Assembly (NCBI RefSeq): GCF_004379255.2
Contig: NC_056041.1
Location: 21,421,559 to 21,485,558, forward strand
Source of the DNA: Salvia splendens
Taxonomy: Eukaryota > Streptophyta > Magnoliopsida > Lamiales > Lamiaceae
Direction: 5' to 3'
Length of the DNA: 64,000 nt
A program made the translations under genes and the position numbers. Below the pieces are notes generated by a model. It saw nothing but the letters and a program-made list of their open reading frames with translations. It made no database searches and was not told where the DNA came from. This document shows, in pieces, positions 42,562 to 53,955 of the stretch. Each line of letters begins with the position of its first letter. Within the stretch, counting starts at the first letter, position 1.

Positions 42562-42851
42562 TACATGTTTTCATTACTCTTATTAAATACAGTAAGTTCA
42601 AATATTTATCTTTTGATTCATTAGTTATTTTAAAATTTTGATAACCTTTTTATCATATATTATATTATTAATGACGAAATCTCTATTTTTAAATGACGAA
42701 AGAAGTATATACTATATCAATTTCACTATAAAACCTTTTGATAACCTATTTCAACTAGTTTATCAATTTATATTGCATACTATATCAATTTCACTATAAA
42801 ATTCGTGTCGCTGCAGAAATCTCTATTTTTAAATGACGAAAGAAGTATATA

Positions 42852-43073
42852 CTCCCTCCGTCCCTAAAGAATATACAATTTGGATTCAACATGGGTTTTA
42901 ATGCAAAATTAGTAATGTAAGAGAGATATAGAAAGAAAAAATAATTAAAGTATTGTTAGTGTAGAATCGGTCTCACCTCACTAGAGAGAAAACGGTTTCT
43001 GAAATTAGAAAGTATATATTCTTGTGGGACGGGCAAAAAGGAAATAGTATATATTCTTGTGGGACGAAAGGAG
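42852..43073. mobile_element. Stowaway MITE
   Basis: Terminal repeats CTCCCTCCGTCCC / CTCCTTTCGTCCC with TA duplication. TATATTCTTGTGGGACG occurs twice near the right end. Confidence 0.88.
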
Positions 43074-43142
43074 TATTAACTAAAAAAATTTACTGTACAG
43101 CCCCTCCCAGAAAATATTTCTGGGTCCGCCACTAGGTGGGGC

Positions 43143-44996
43143 CATTGCCGGAAGGGCTTCCGATAAACCCTTTAGCTTATTCGCCGGGAAAGCTTTCTCC
43201 CATTTCCCACGTCCACTATCGTGCTTCCTCAATTTTTAATTTTGAGAGTAGTTTTATCAATTTTTTTGGCCATAGTGAGTGTTAACCCGTTGAATATATG
43301 TCCTCGTAACTAGTCCTTCTCTACTTTCATACTATACTACTAAATCGATATCTACTTATGTCAGTCACATAACCAATTGCCTCAGCCTTAAATAAAAGTG
43401 TTAATATCATGTACGTCCTTCAATTCCCTATCCTTGAGGGCATGCAAACTCATTTACATAAACGTCAATTTATTCAATATATTCGTAGCCTTTTTTAGAT
43501 TTGGAGTACTACGCGATTGAAAGAACACAATTTTCCCCACTCATCCATCTATATCGATATGAATAACTACGATCTCAAATACTAATAACTAAGATAAATT
43601 CTTAATCATCAAATTTAGAGATCAACTAGTTAAATAATGTCTAAGTGGTTAATATCTTAATTTTTAAAAATTAATTTAGTTAATATTTTAAATTTAAAAA
43701 ATTGTTAAATTAATTGTAATGTATCAATGTTCATTTTGATAGTGTATGATAATTAAAACGAATCATGTTCTCTCTCTTAAACACCATCTTAATACTTTAA
43801 ATTCACGTGAACTCTCCGAATTTAAATTATTTTTGCAAAAAATATATCAAATTAAAGATTATACCAGATCCTAATTGCATAGGACCAAATGATGAAATTC
43901 GATAATTTTGTTTTGAATTTTTGTATATTTCGATAAACAGTTTAGTATTCCTTCTAACATATCTATCATAATATGTTAATATAATACATGTACAATATCA
44001 ATATAATTATGTTGATATACATGTAACTCTGTTGATATTTTTAATGTACTATGTTGACATCACAAAAATCACGAAAATTACTAGATTCTAACAAATTGAT
44101 GATTTTACCCATTTTTTGATATCTTGTATAGTACTATAAATTTGATATTTGGAAACTTTAATCTTTTCCATTCATTTTAAGATATAATGGTCATTGATTG
44201 ATCTTGTTAATACACTAGAGTACACTAGCTAGAGTATTATTTGCATTTTAACATGACCTTGCATATGCCTATATCTATCTAGATAACCAACTGAAACATG
44301 GAGTATATCTTAATTTAAAGAATATTAGTGATATAAAAAAGAGTCACGAATTCGCAACTCCAAAACAGAATCTACGCCACACTCTTCTTTATAGGACAGA
44401 ACTCTTTGACGCCTACATTTATAAAATAGTGATAAGAAGATAATAGAATTTTCCCAACATTAAATGTAATGTTTGAATTGTAGTGATAGTGATCAGAGTG
44501 ATAGATAACTATTTTTTTCCTCATAATCCAAAAATGAGGGTTGAGCAGCAGGCTCTCTAATGTTCCAGAACTTTGCTACCCTTATTCAGGAGAAGGGATA
44601 CAAACCCACCCCACAAGTAAACCTCCTCGATCACATAATTAATAGACAAGCCTTGTGCAATAGGCTCAACCTACAACAGACTAATGGTATCGAGTTTATA
44701 ACTTTCAATCACCATCCACTCCACCCATAGGTGGCGTGCACATGTTCTCTTACGCACTCAATATCCCACATCAATTGTGGAAGCAACTTGTATGTGGTTC
44801 ATAGATCAAACTGACTTTCTCTCCTGGCACAATAATAATTTGAGATGAGTTTTCATGTTTTTTTTTTCAATTAATTCTTGGGAGTGACCTCTCTTCTTTG
44901 CTACCTGGTCTTGGTCTTGTCTTTAGGGTGTTTGACAAATTTGTTGTTACCACTACGAAACCAACACGTCGCTAATTTTTTCTTCTCTGATTCAAT
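43143..44996. other. AT-rich intergenic DNA
   Basis: No gene recognised beyond the possible continuation of the interrupted frame to about 43240. A less AT-rich block at 44520-44840 has no open frame or match that I know. Confidence 0.5.
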
Positions 44997-45004
44997 GATA
45001 TAAA

Positions 45005-45618
45005 TAGGGGTCGGGAATTATACCGAAATACCAGAATACCGGACGTATCATACCGAAAAAATATCGAAAATACTGATTTTTCGGTATACCGTAGTTTTTG
45101 GTACGGTATGATACAGTACCGAAAGATTCGGAATGGTAACTGGATTAGATTTCTTATATCGCGGTATACCGAATCTTCGGTATACCGGTATATACCATCA
45201 TACCGAATCGTCGATATATACCGACACTTCAGTATACCGATTGATTATTATATATATAAACATACTATATATATATATATTTATGTTATATTTATACTAA
45301 AATTTAAAAATAGAATTCTCTATTATACGAAAATAAAAAATAGAATTGTTTTTTGAATATTTTGGGTATAATAATTTTTTTTCGGTATAACATGTATAAC
45401 GGTATGTCGTACCACAGTTCGGTATTCCGCAAAAGTACGGTATACCGAAACACGGTATAGTAACGGTATCAAAAACTACCTTACCGAATTTCTGGTACAC
45501 CGAAAACTTCGGTACAGTATCGGTATGATATTTTGTCATACCGTAACTTTCGGTACGGTATATAGTACGACACTCATGGTACGGTATACCGTACCGAACC
45601 AGTACCGAATCACCCCTA
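45005..45618. mobile_element. Non-autonomous hAT element with GGTATACC subterminal repeats, 614 bp
   Basis: Ends TAGGGGTCGGGAATTATACC (left) and TAGGGGTGATTCGGTACTGG (minus-strand right). Nearly exact 8-bp duplications GATATAAA/GATATAAT lie at 44997-45004 and 45619-45626. Both arms are packed with GGTATACCG, CGGTATA and GTACGGTA motifs in both orientations. Confidence 0.75.
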
Positions 45619-45626
45619 GATATAAT

Positions 45627-47203
45627 TCATTAGTTTTACAACTTCAACATATCTAGTAATTGAATGTATAGAAAATTCCACATTCTTCCAATTTGCGGAG
45701 AATTATTTACCACTTCTAATCATATACTAGTACAACAAAAAAGATTAGCATCAGATGCCACAATCCCAAAAATGTATAGGCATTTTATAGGCCTAATTAG
45801 GATTCTCTTTAACAATTCATGATCGCAAAATGTAAAGCAAGAAATAGCATAATTCTTAATCCTAAACCCAAATATCTTTCTTTCTTCTAATATACCAAAT
45901 CAAAAAGTTAATATAAGTATTAAGATTAGTGCGTCGTTCTTGCACCCGGGGATTCCTATGTTGATCCTGCTTCATGTTAAACTAAGCTATCTGTACCAAT
46001 TCCCATAAATCATGGATCAAGAAATAGTGTTGACCACTTTTAATAAACAAAACACGATAAAGCTTGTCTAGGCCATAAAAGGAGGAATCTAAGACAGGGA
46101 AGCAACAACAACTACATAATTTAATCTTTTTTATAGTGATTTTAGCAGCACTTTCTCTAAGTGTGTGCATAACCTGACCTGAATCATTTCTTAAATCTAA
46201 TGATTTTTATGGAGTACTACTTAGTGGTATTTGTTTCTACTTCTATTTCATGTCTCATTTTCCAAAACTTTGCTACATGCCTACTTATGAACATTCATAA
46301 TCATCACTTATTATTTGGCACTCTTTCCTTGTCCAAATTATTTACCAACTGTTAAAATTTATATTCACTCCTACAAAAGTTAACATAAGACTCTCATAAT
46401 CCATCTCCAAATATGTCACTTATTAAACCGAAAGGGAACGATTGTTATTCTTAAATCTTGATTAGCTTCTTATCCAATAGTAAGGGTAAACAACAATCTA
46501 TCTACCCACTTCCCAATCACCTAAACATGACAATCTTTCCATCACCACCATATCTTCATTGGGTTCTGGTGATGTTTCACTAAGGAAACACACTACAAGC
46601 ATAAAAACAGCATTATAGGATAGGCCAATGCCATCAAACATCTTTTGCAGTAAAGATATTTGACTGCTCTACCACCCTAATTCAAAAATGGTTTCTCTAT
46701 GCAAAAATAATCATTGTCTAATTGCAAGTGAAATGGCCCATCAAATTCTGCTACAAGTTTATATATCCTCTTCAGCAGCCACCTATCTTGTTACTAATAA
46801 TTCAAGTAGTCTACAAATCTCTCTCTCTCTCTCCTATCTTGTTATTTGATCATCATCATCTCATTCTCCAAATCTCATCACCCTGTTTTATCACCACACT
46901 CTTCTGCTTCACTCAAACCTTCCACAAACCTCTTATTTTTAATACTCCAAATCCATAAGTTGTTGCTCAATATGCTGGGAAATTCAGTGAATTTGGGCAC
47001 ATATTGGGAAATTTATGAGATTTGCTCACTATCTATTTTATTTTTGTCTCTTAATTGGCTTCATGCTAAACTAGAGAGCTTATAAATTACTACTAATTCT
47101 CAGAAAAAAAAAACAGTTAATATAGCAAACAAGAAGAAAAATCTGAAATTGAGCCGTCCAATCGAAAACGAGGAATATACCTTCTATAGGAGCAAGAGCA
47201 GCA
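45627..47203. other. Intergenic DNA upstream of the RING-H2 pseudogene
   Basis: No gene recognised. (CT)n tract at about 46821-46832. Confidence 0.5.
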
Positions 47204-47648
47204 ATGGCAGTTGCGGAATTCGATTCATAATCACACATATCCCCACCGCCGCCGCCTGTATCGCATCCGGAGAGATGCGACGCACAAAAATGCCCGTGGC
47301 GGCCGTACTCGAGCTCCAAGGTTTTCAAGGCGAACACGGCGCTGATCATCGCCGTCCTCTTCTGCGCGCTGGAGTTCAACGCCGGCATCCGCTACATCGT
47401 GCGCCTGTATTGCGGAGAACGGCGCGGCGGAGGAGGTTCGAGGTCTGAGCTACGCGGAGGGGATGAAGCTGGGCGGGGAGGAGACGGAGTGCATAATCTG
47501 TCTGGGTGATTTCGCGGTAGGGGAGAAGATCAGAGTTCTGGATAAATGCAAGCATGGATTCCACCTCAATTGCATTCAGAGATGGCTCATTTCGCACTCT
47601 TCCTGCCCTACCTGCAGAGCCAATTGCTCCTCCCCTTCGCCTCCATGA
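47204..47648 (+). pseudogene. ATL-type RING-H2 E3 ubiquitin ligase, disabled by one stop and one frameshift
   Basis: ATG at 47204 starts MAVAEFDS, then TAA at 47228-47230 in the same frame. The frame then runs SHISPPPPPVSHPERCD to the ATL-type transmembrane segment ([20 protein letters not shown], 47333 onward). Near 47397-47405 the frame shifts: the continuation [15 protein letters not shown] and the RING-H2 domain lie in another frame (47403-47648). The RING holds [18 protein letters not shown] and [11 protein letters not shown], so all eight metal ligands are present. ATL proteins are intronless, membrane-anchored E3 ligases in defence and hormone signalling. A short product from the ATG at 47463 would have the RING but no membrane anchor. 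An assembly error cannot be excluded. Confidence 0.8.
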
Positions 47649-48254
47649 AAATCATCCAAGCTTGGAGTTTCAGTTCACAGTTTTGGTGTGAAAATATTTT
47701 CCCCATTTATCTCTTCCTTATTTTCCTTTTCCATTTTTCTTTAGTTTATCCTTTTTATTTCAATTTAATATACGTAATCAACTTGTCTAATGCATAATTT
47801 TTAATCATATTTGTATAGGATTGTATTAGGATGATAATCACTTTTAAAATAACAATGTATCACCAATGAAGACATTAGATTTAGGAGCAGATTCATTCTT
47901 AGTTTGCCATGTGGTAGGCTTGTTTGTCTATGTATTGAAGCAATTTGAATCATATGACGAATTGTTTGCCTATGTGTTGCAGATTGCTTGCTTCGGTTGT
48001 CATTTTAAATATGGTTTCATCATAGTGCTCCGAATGCGTATAACTTTTGCTTGGAACCTTATGCTGAATTGCTTATCTATGTATCGTAGATTGCATGCTA
48101 CGTTGTTGTTACGTTGTTACTTTAAGAGTGGTGTCATACTCTTGAGGGTAATAAATGACTCTAACTTACTAATTTGAAGATAAACCTCTTATAAGTAAAT
48201 TGTAGTAGTACTAATAAACAGATTCAGTTCCATAATCCACATATAATTAAAATA

Positions 48255-48400
48255 CTCCCTCTGTCTCATAAAAATGATATATTGAAATGACACACATATT
48301 TAATGAACAATTAATAAAATAGATGAGAGATATAAAAATTTAAAATATTATTTGTAGAGAATGATGTCCACCTTATTAAAAAAAAGTCACGAGAAATAGA
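48255..48400. mobile_element. Truncated Stowaway MITE
   Basis: Left end TA + CTCCCTCTGTCTC and a typical interior (AATTAATAAAATAGATGAGA). The right terminal repeat is missing. Confidence 0.55.
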
Positions 48401-48939
48401 AATTAAATTAAAAATATAAAACTAAAACAAAACTAAAAAAAATACAAATGTTGTGGATTGCCTCATAACAAGTGCTTGTTTTGCATCTTTAGTCTAACGT
48501 TGTCGTTGAAATTTTTGTCCAATGCTCACGTCTTTTTCATTATAAATGCTCTTAATATCTAAATATATCCATTCTAATTTTTTTGGAGTATTGTTCGTTT
48601 CAAATTTATTTAAGAATTTTTAATGCTCACTACGTCTACGAGAAATGGTCCAATCTTTTCATTACTGGGTGTTCGCAAAAAATAGTCACATCCCAACATG
48701 GAAAGCTTCTCTCAAATTATTAACACTATCTATCCACTTTTTTTCTTTTCTTCTCTTTCATACCTTACTCACTTTTTCTCATTATACCTCTTACTTTACC
48801 AATTTCTCATTAAAATATGTGTTGTCCATCATAGGACTATTTTTTGTGGATAAAGGGTGTATGTTTGATGAGAGTATGTCAAAGTACAATTAATTTTAGT
48901 GTGAGGTAATATGCAATATTTATACACCAATAACATACT

Positions 48940-49157
48940 ATCTTCGTCCAAAAAAATATACACTATCTTCTTCCAAAAATAATATACAATGTTGTAAATG
49001 ACACAAGTTTTAATGCACAATTAGTAGAGTATGGAAGGGGAGAAATGTGGTCGAAATAGTGTTTAGTCGATTGTGGGGTCCATATTTTGAATTAGTTTAA
49101 TTTCGGTGAACGACCCAAAACGGTAAAAGTAGTCTATTTTTTGTGGTCGGAGGTAAT
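48940..49157. mobile_element. Degraded Stowaway-like MITE
   Basis: Left ATCTTCGTCCAAAAAAATAT, right (minus strand) ACCTCCGACCACAAAAAATA. Typical interior with TTTTAATGCACAATTAGTAG. About ten bases from the left end TATACACTATCTTC is repeated. Confidence 0.5.
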
Positions 49158-49338
49158 AGTTAATTGTATCTCTTAATACCTTTATTCTTGAAGGTATTAC
49201 TGGATCGGATTATGCCATTATCCATGCTTTATATAATGTTTTTTGCATATTATATATTATGTAGTGGATTGAAGATTTGAAACACTCATATACGAGAGAT
49301 CACATTGACCCATATTGTTGCCAAGTTCAGCTTAAAAG

Positions 49339-50212
49339 ATGACTTCATCATCGAAGAACAAAAATTGTCGTATGTTCTTTCTAGATGAGATCAAGTCGTT
49401 CACTGAAATTGCAACGATGAGCACAAACTGCAAAGAGGTTTTGCCACAGTAAACAAATGTACCATCGACAATGGGGAGGTAGCGGTGAAGCAGATAAATA
49501 AAACTTCCAATCAAGAGGGGACGAGATTCGTTGAGGAGATCGCAACACTATATCAGAAAAAACATCATAATATTGTCTCTCTTGTTTACTATTTGCAACA
49601 AGAAAAGACCAAAAAGATTATAGTATATGAATACCATCATTTACAGTAGCCAATTTCTTCATCCACTTCTCCACCAACACCCCTCCTTACAAGTTTAACA
49701 CTCATTATTGCGTGTTAGGTTTTCACATATTAGGGTCTTCGGTTTTCCTTTGGCTATTTTCAAAAAGCTCTACACTAAGCGATCTAAGTGTGAGGGACAG
49801 CCCTTAGAGCTATCGTGGAATGAACGACTTAGCATATTGATAGGAGTTGCTCGACGTTTGTATCATTTTCACCACTGCATTCCACTGGCTCATTCATATA
49901 TCGTGTTCTGAAGAGTTCGAACATCTTTAGACCAAAAATTCATTGGCTAAAGATGTAGATTTTGATCAGGCCAAATACGTGAGTTTGAATTACCCACATA
50001 GCCATGTTATTACAGATGGTATGGGCATGGTTGGGTATATGGATCCATATTATTTATCCTCTAAGAAACTTACAAAGGCTAGTGACACATATTCGTTTGG
50101 TGTGATGGTGTTTGAAGTTTTGGGTGATAGTCGGGTAAATGATCATGATCGTCCAGATGAAGAAGTCTTCTTGTCCGCTTGGGCCAAGAGAAAGAAGCTG
50201 GTGATATTTTAG
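49339..50212 (+). pseudogene. Receptor-like kinase pseudogene (CrRLK1L/FERONIA-like kinase domain)
   Basis: Pieces of one kinase domain in order across several frames. First FFLDEIKSFTEIAT, then after a +1 shift near 49438 GFATVNKCTIDNGEVAVKQI (glycine loop and catalytic lysine), then FVEEIATLYQKKHHNIVSLV and IIVYEY. After a gap comes LSWNERLSILIGVARRLYHF, where the HRDVKxxN catalytic loop should follow but a stop intervenes. Last come VDFDQAKYVSLNY (a DFG relic), then GYMDPYYLSSKKLT and SDTYSFGVMVFEVL. Spacing and motifs fit the plant RLK/Pelle group, closest in my memory to CrRLK1L kinases. Stops, frameshifts and the lost catalytic loop make it nonfunctional. No extracellular domain is seen upstream. 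Confidence 0.8.
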
Positions 50213-50292
50213 ACCTTGTTTTTCATTGGCATGCCATCAGATGCAATACTCTTGATATACAATTTAAGTGTTTATCATAAAATCATTAGCGT

Positions 50293-52165
50293 TGGGAATC
50301 CGGGTATCTAACCCAAAAAAATCGGATATTTAAATCCAAAAATCGTCAAAAGTGCACACCTAATATCCGACCTGATATGTTTTTTAGGTACTCAAACACC
50401 CACCACGGGTATCTGAACCCGACGAATTAGGTATCCAAATATCCGAATCTCTACAAATGTTGATAATTAATAAAAAAAATTAAGAATGAAAAATGTATTA
50501 AATTTTCTAAAGCTAAAATTCTCATTATTTTTTGATAATACATTACATTCCTTTTGTTTTGTATTTTAATTATGTCTTTTAATGAACTTTAAAATGTCAA
50601 CTGTAGGGGTAGGCTAGTAACTAACCGAGAGACGACGAAATAGAGTATGGGTAGGCGGTAATGCAATGAATACATAGAGTTATGGAAAGAAAGAGAAGGA
50701 ATGTGGGTAGAATCACTTTGATGGAGACTTTGAGGATTGACTTATTTGTACAAGTTTGAGAAAGTTAACCAAATTAATTCTAATTAAGTAAATAACTTAG
50801 TCAAGCCCCAGCATCTCAAAAGAGAGATTTCAGAAAAATTGACTAAATTCGCCGACCTTTCCAAAAAAAAAATTTTTTTTTAAGGAGGATCAACGATGGT
50901 TCCCCATCTACCCCCCGAAGTGACTCGGACCCCCGGCCTAACGGTCGGAGGTGAAACGTCTTACCACCGAGCTGCGCTTTGTTGTCCCCTTGGGAACAAA
51001 CGAGTCAACTTGCCGACCCCAGAACTGGTACCACGGCTAGTCAACTATCACCCCCAAGGTTGGGCACAGACGAGTCAACTTGCCAATCCCAGAACTGGTA
51101 CATGGCTAGTCAACTGTCACCCCCAAGGGAAATTAATCCCAAGTTGTTCCTCCCAGGGGTCGAACTCGTGACCTCCAGGATGGACGCGGTATCCAGCGTC
51201 CTTTACCGCTAGGCCAAGGGGCTTGGATGCCGACCTTTCCAAATTTGGGATTAAATTCGTTGACCTTTTGAAATTTGGGATCATGACATGCAAATTTTTC
51301 AGAATAAGGAATTTTTAAATATTTATGTATGTCTCTTACTTTTCTTATTATATCTTTCACAGCATTTATAAATTGACCAAACTAATCCTAATATTTTCAC
51401 CCCAAATCTGATATTTTTCACCACAATTTGATACCTCTCGTTTTCACCCTAATTCTATTACCTTGCGTATATGAAATCTCCCAAAATTACCACGAAATGA
51501 CCGAAGTGAACAAATTTGGATTTCACTTATGATCGTCTTACCCATTATTAGAAAGGATTTTGCTGCCATAGTGAATCATGCACGATTTAGTGTATGCAAA
51601 ACAACAGATTTTACCTAGAAAAATACAACAGATTTTACCTAGAAAAATACAACAGCTTAGTTAAGGAATGGAAGAGGATATGGGCTCCAAATGATTTCAC
51701 TTTGACCGTTCCGTGGAGATTTTGAGAGATTTCAGATACGCAAGGGAATAGAATTAGGGTGAAATAATTAGAGGATAGTTTGGTCAAATTATAAATATTA
51801 TGAGGGAAATAATAAGGAAAAAAGAGAAAAAAATAGAAAAACATAAAAATCTCTTATTCTGGAAAAAAATCGCATGTCATGAACCCATATTCCGAAAGGT
51901 CAATGAATTTAATCTCAAATTCTGAAAGGTTAGGGAATTTAATTCCTTTTTATGAAATCTCTCATCCCGAAATGGCTAAACCTAATTTAAAAACACTCTA
52001 AAAACTAAATTGGGTATCCGACCGAGTTACTCGATACCAAACTTATCTTAAATTTCATCACCTATCCCATTCCAAATCCCATAAAATTGAATAATGAGTA
52101 TCCAATACCCGACGAGTATTAGGTCGTGCATGAATAAACCTGATACCCAGTATCCATATTCCCAC
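50293..52165. mobile_element. hAT-like element with GGATACC/GGTATCC subterminal repeats, holding a SINE
   Basis: The left end TTGGGAATCCGGGTATCTAA resembles the minus-strand right end ATTGGTGGGAATATGGATAC. Both arms carry GGGTATCC, ATATCCG and CCCGACGA-type motifs in both orientations, the pattern of non-autonomous hAT ends. The exact borders and an 8-bp duplication were not resolved. No transposase inside; a SINE interrupts it at 50866. Confidence 0.5.
50866..51228 (-). mobile_element. Composite tRNA-derived SINE with two tRNA-like heads
   Basis: A 15-bp target duplication GCCGACCTTTCCAAA lies at 50851-50865 and 51229-51243. On the minus strand the 5' head is the family A head (TGGCCTAGCGG A box, GAGTTCGACCCC B box). 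A body like that of family B (GGGATTAATTTCCC) follows, then two units with GTTGACTAGCC and CAAGTTGACTCGT. A second tRNA-like segment comes next (GCAGCTCGGTGGTAAGACG and GGGGTCCGAGTC), then an A-rich tail. Confidence 0.8.
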
Positions 52166-52634
52166 CAATATGGATATCAAATTATTAATATGTGTGTTTT
52201 CTCCCTCTCATTCAAGAGGTTTGTCTTTCCTTTTAAATTTATCCCAATTAAGATGTTTACTTTTCATATTTAAAATATAATTTGTCTTTTCTCTCAACTA
52301 ATTAAAATAGACTATTGGTCCCTAAAACCATAAACTTTGACAAAATTCTAGTACTTCCAAGAATTTTAAAGTTCGTGAGAACTACTAATTGACCAAAATT
52401 TTTGATTTTATAGACCAATATCTGTTAAAATATTGAACTATGTTTTTCTTTGTACTTAATTACACTTTATAACTCCATCTAAAATCTCTTATTGTTTAAC
52501 AAAATACGAAAGTAATCAAGATAAATACATATAATAAGACACATAATATATTCTTTCTGGATACAATTATAATAAACACATAAATTATTTATATAGTTCG
52601 ATATGATAGAGCAATGTCAAGATATTTAAATATA

Positions 52635-53946
52635 GACTAAAGTCCCAAAATGGTCCCTAACATTTGGCGTTTTTTTGATTTTGGTCCAAAACATTATCTT
52701 TTGAATTATTCGGTCCTTCACATTTGAAATCGGACCACATTTAGTCCTAAATTGACGGAATGGTTAAAATGTGACGGTCAACGCAATTTAAATCAATTTT
52801 GACCAGATTAAGATCTATAACTATGTTTTATTAAGGGTTAATACCTACTTAACCTAAAACTTAAAAATGCAAAATAAGTTAAAATATAAAACCTGCAAAT
52901 AAAAAATAAAATAAAAATGTTCGACTGAGATGCGAAGCGACGCAACCTTCATCCACACTTCGAACAAACTCTTCCTTCCCTAAACTCTTCACAACATTCG
53001 ATAGATTAGGGTTCTTTCTGCACATAAATTCCAATCGACACTTGGAACCCTAGATTATGGTTCAGGAGGTGTTGTTGATGATTCTGGAACCTGTTTTTGA
53101 GCCGCGATTTTCTGCAAAATCCCACGCTTTCCGCCCAGGTAGGAACCCTCACACAGTTATTAGAACAATCAGGAGTAATTTTGCTGGCTACTTGTGGTTT
53201 ATACGAGGTGATTTAAGTGAGATTTTTAGTAATGTAAATCCTAGTGTTGTATTGGGATGTGTTGGAGAATCTGTGAAAGATAAGAAGGTATTGAGCTTGA
53301 TTAAATCTGGGATGAGAGAGGTAGGGAAAAATCACAAGTAATTGGAAGATGAGGGCAGGAATGTGAGTAGAAAGAAAAGAAAGAAGGGGCAGACGAGGAA
53401 GAGGATATTGAATGATGATGAGCCTAAGCCCGACCCTTATTGGCTGAGGGCGTTTTACGATTTTTCTCCGGAGGAAGCTGCTGAGGTGCCTAGTTATGGT
53501 TATTGTGGAATTTTGAGCCCTCTGCTGATGAATGTTTGTCTGAATGAGCTTGATTATATGATGGAAAATAAGATAGTCGAGTTTTTAAAGCCATCTGAGA
53601 CTGATTCAATATGGAAGTATTCGATAAATGATGGCTGTCATAACCCTTCTTGGCCGGAGTTTGTACCCTCGAGTGGCAAGAAGACTCGGAAAATGGATTA
53701 TATTATTTTGAACCAAATTTGCGTTTATTTCAAAAATAAAAAATCGAATTTTTATAAAACTTAATCTGGTCAAAATTGATTAAAATTGTGTTGACTGTTA
53801 CATTCCGTCACATTTTAACCATTCCGTCAATTTAGGACTAAATGTGGTCCGATTTCAAATGTGAGGGACCGAATAATTCAAAAGATAATGTTTTGGACCA
53901 AAATAAAAAAACGCCAAATGTTAGGGACCATTTTGGGACTTTAGTC
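52635..53946 (+). mobile_element. Pack-MULE, 1312 bp, carrying an intron-maturase gene fragment
   Basis: Terminal inverted repeats of about 180 bp, over 90 percent alike, start GACTAAAGTCCCAAAATGG at both ends (52635-52813 and the reverse at 53764-53946). An exact 9-bp duplication TTAAATATA flanks it (52626-52634 and 53947-53955), the Mutator hallmark. There is no transposase. The interior is a host gene fragment, so it meets the definition of a Pack-MULE. Confidence 0.92.
53057..53764 (+). pseudogene. Fragment of a nuclear-encoded group II intron maturase (nMAT4-like)
   Basis: One frame runs from the ATG at 53057 to 53764 with a single stop, TAA at 53339-53341. It reads VQEVLLMILEPVFEPRFSAK, SHAFRPGRNPHTVIRTIRSN, FAGYLWFIRGDLSE, then a basic stretch (KKRKKGQTRKRIL), then PKPDPYWLRAFYDFSPEEAA, YGYCGILSPLLMNVCLNELD and DGCHNPSWPEFVPSSGK. 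This is the reverse-transcriptase/maturase region of plant nuclear maturases, which are imported into mitochondria to splice nad-gene group II introns; nMAT4 is my best match from memory. The mitochondrial presequence, the start of the RT domain and the C-terminal maturase domain are absent, so about 235 of some 700 residues are present. The match ends at MDYI, where the TIR-side sequence begins. Confidence 0.8.
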
Positions 53947-53955
53947 TTAAATATA

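Larger units (their letters stand above)
41938..43134. mobile_element. Non-autonomous hAT element, 1197 bp, with two Stowaways inside
   Basis: Ends CAGTGGTGGACACACAG (left) and TAGTGGCGGACCCAGAAAT (minus-strand right), flanked by the 8-bp duplication GGTGGGGC (41930-41937 and 43135-43142). The subterminal palindrome GGGCTTAAGCCC near the left end is shared with the element at 56539. No transposase. Stowaway MITEs sit at 42332 and 42852. Confidence 0.85.
41793..43240 (+). other. Unrecognised open frame interrupted by a hAT element
   Basis: Left of the hAT insertion, 41793-41937 is open (MGQNQPFTLKVKKADS to RHYMQPRVVTEEVG). Right of it, from 43143, the same frame continues open (LPEGLPINPLAYSPGKL and on to about 43240) if the element and one copy of its 8-bp duplication are left out. 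I recognise no family; it may be a fragment of a gene or a chance frame. Confidence 0.25.
47649..49338. other. AT-rich intergenic DNA with degraded Stowaways
   Basis: No gene recognised. Three Stowaway-like remnants: one with a CTCCCTCTGTCTC left end at 48255, one at about 48625-48865, one at about 48940-49157. Confidence 0.5.

Noticed and set aside
44762..44780. ATCCCACATCAATTGTGG, similar to the plant snRNA upstream element
   Set aside because: The match to RTCCCACATCG is partial and no U-snRNA sequence follows at the expected distance.
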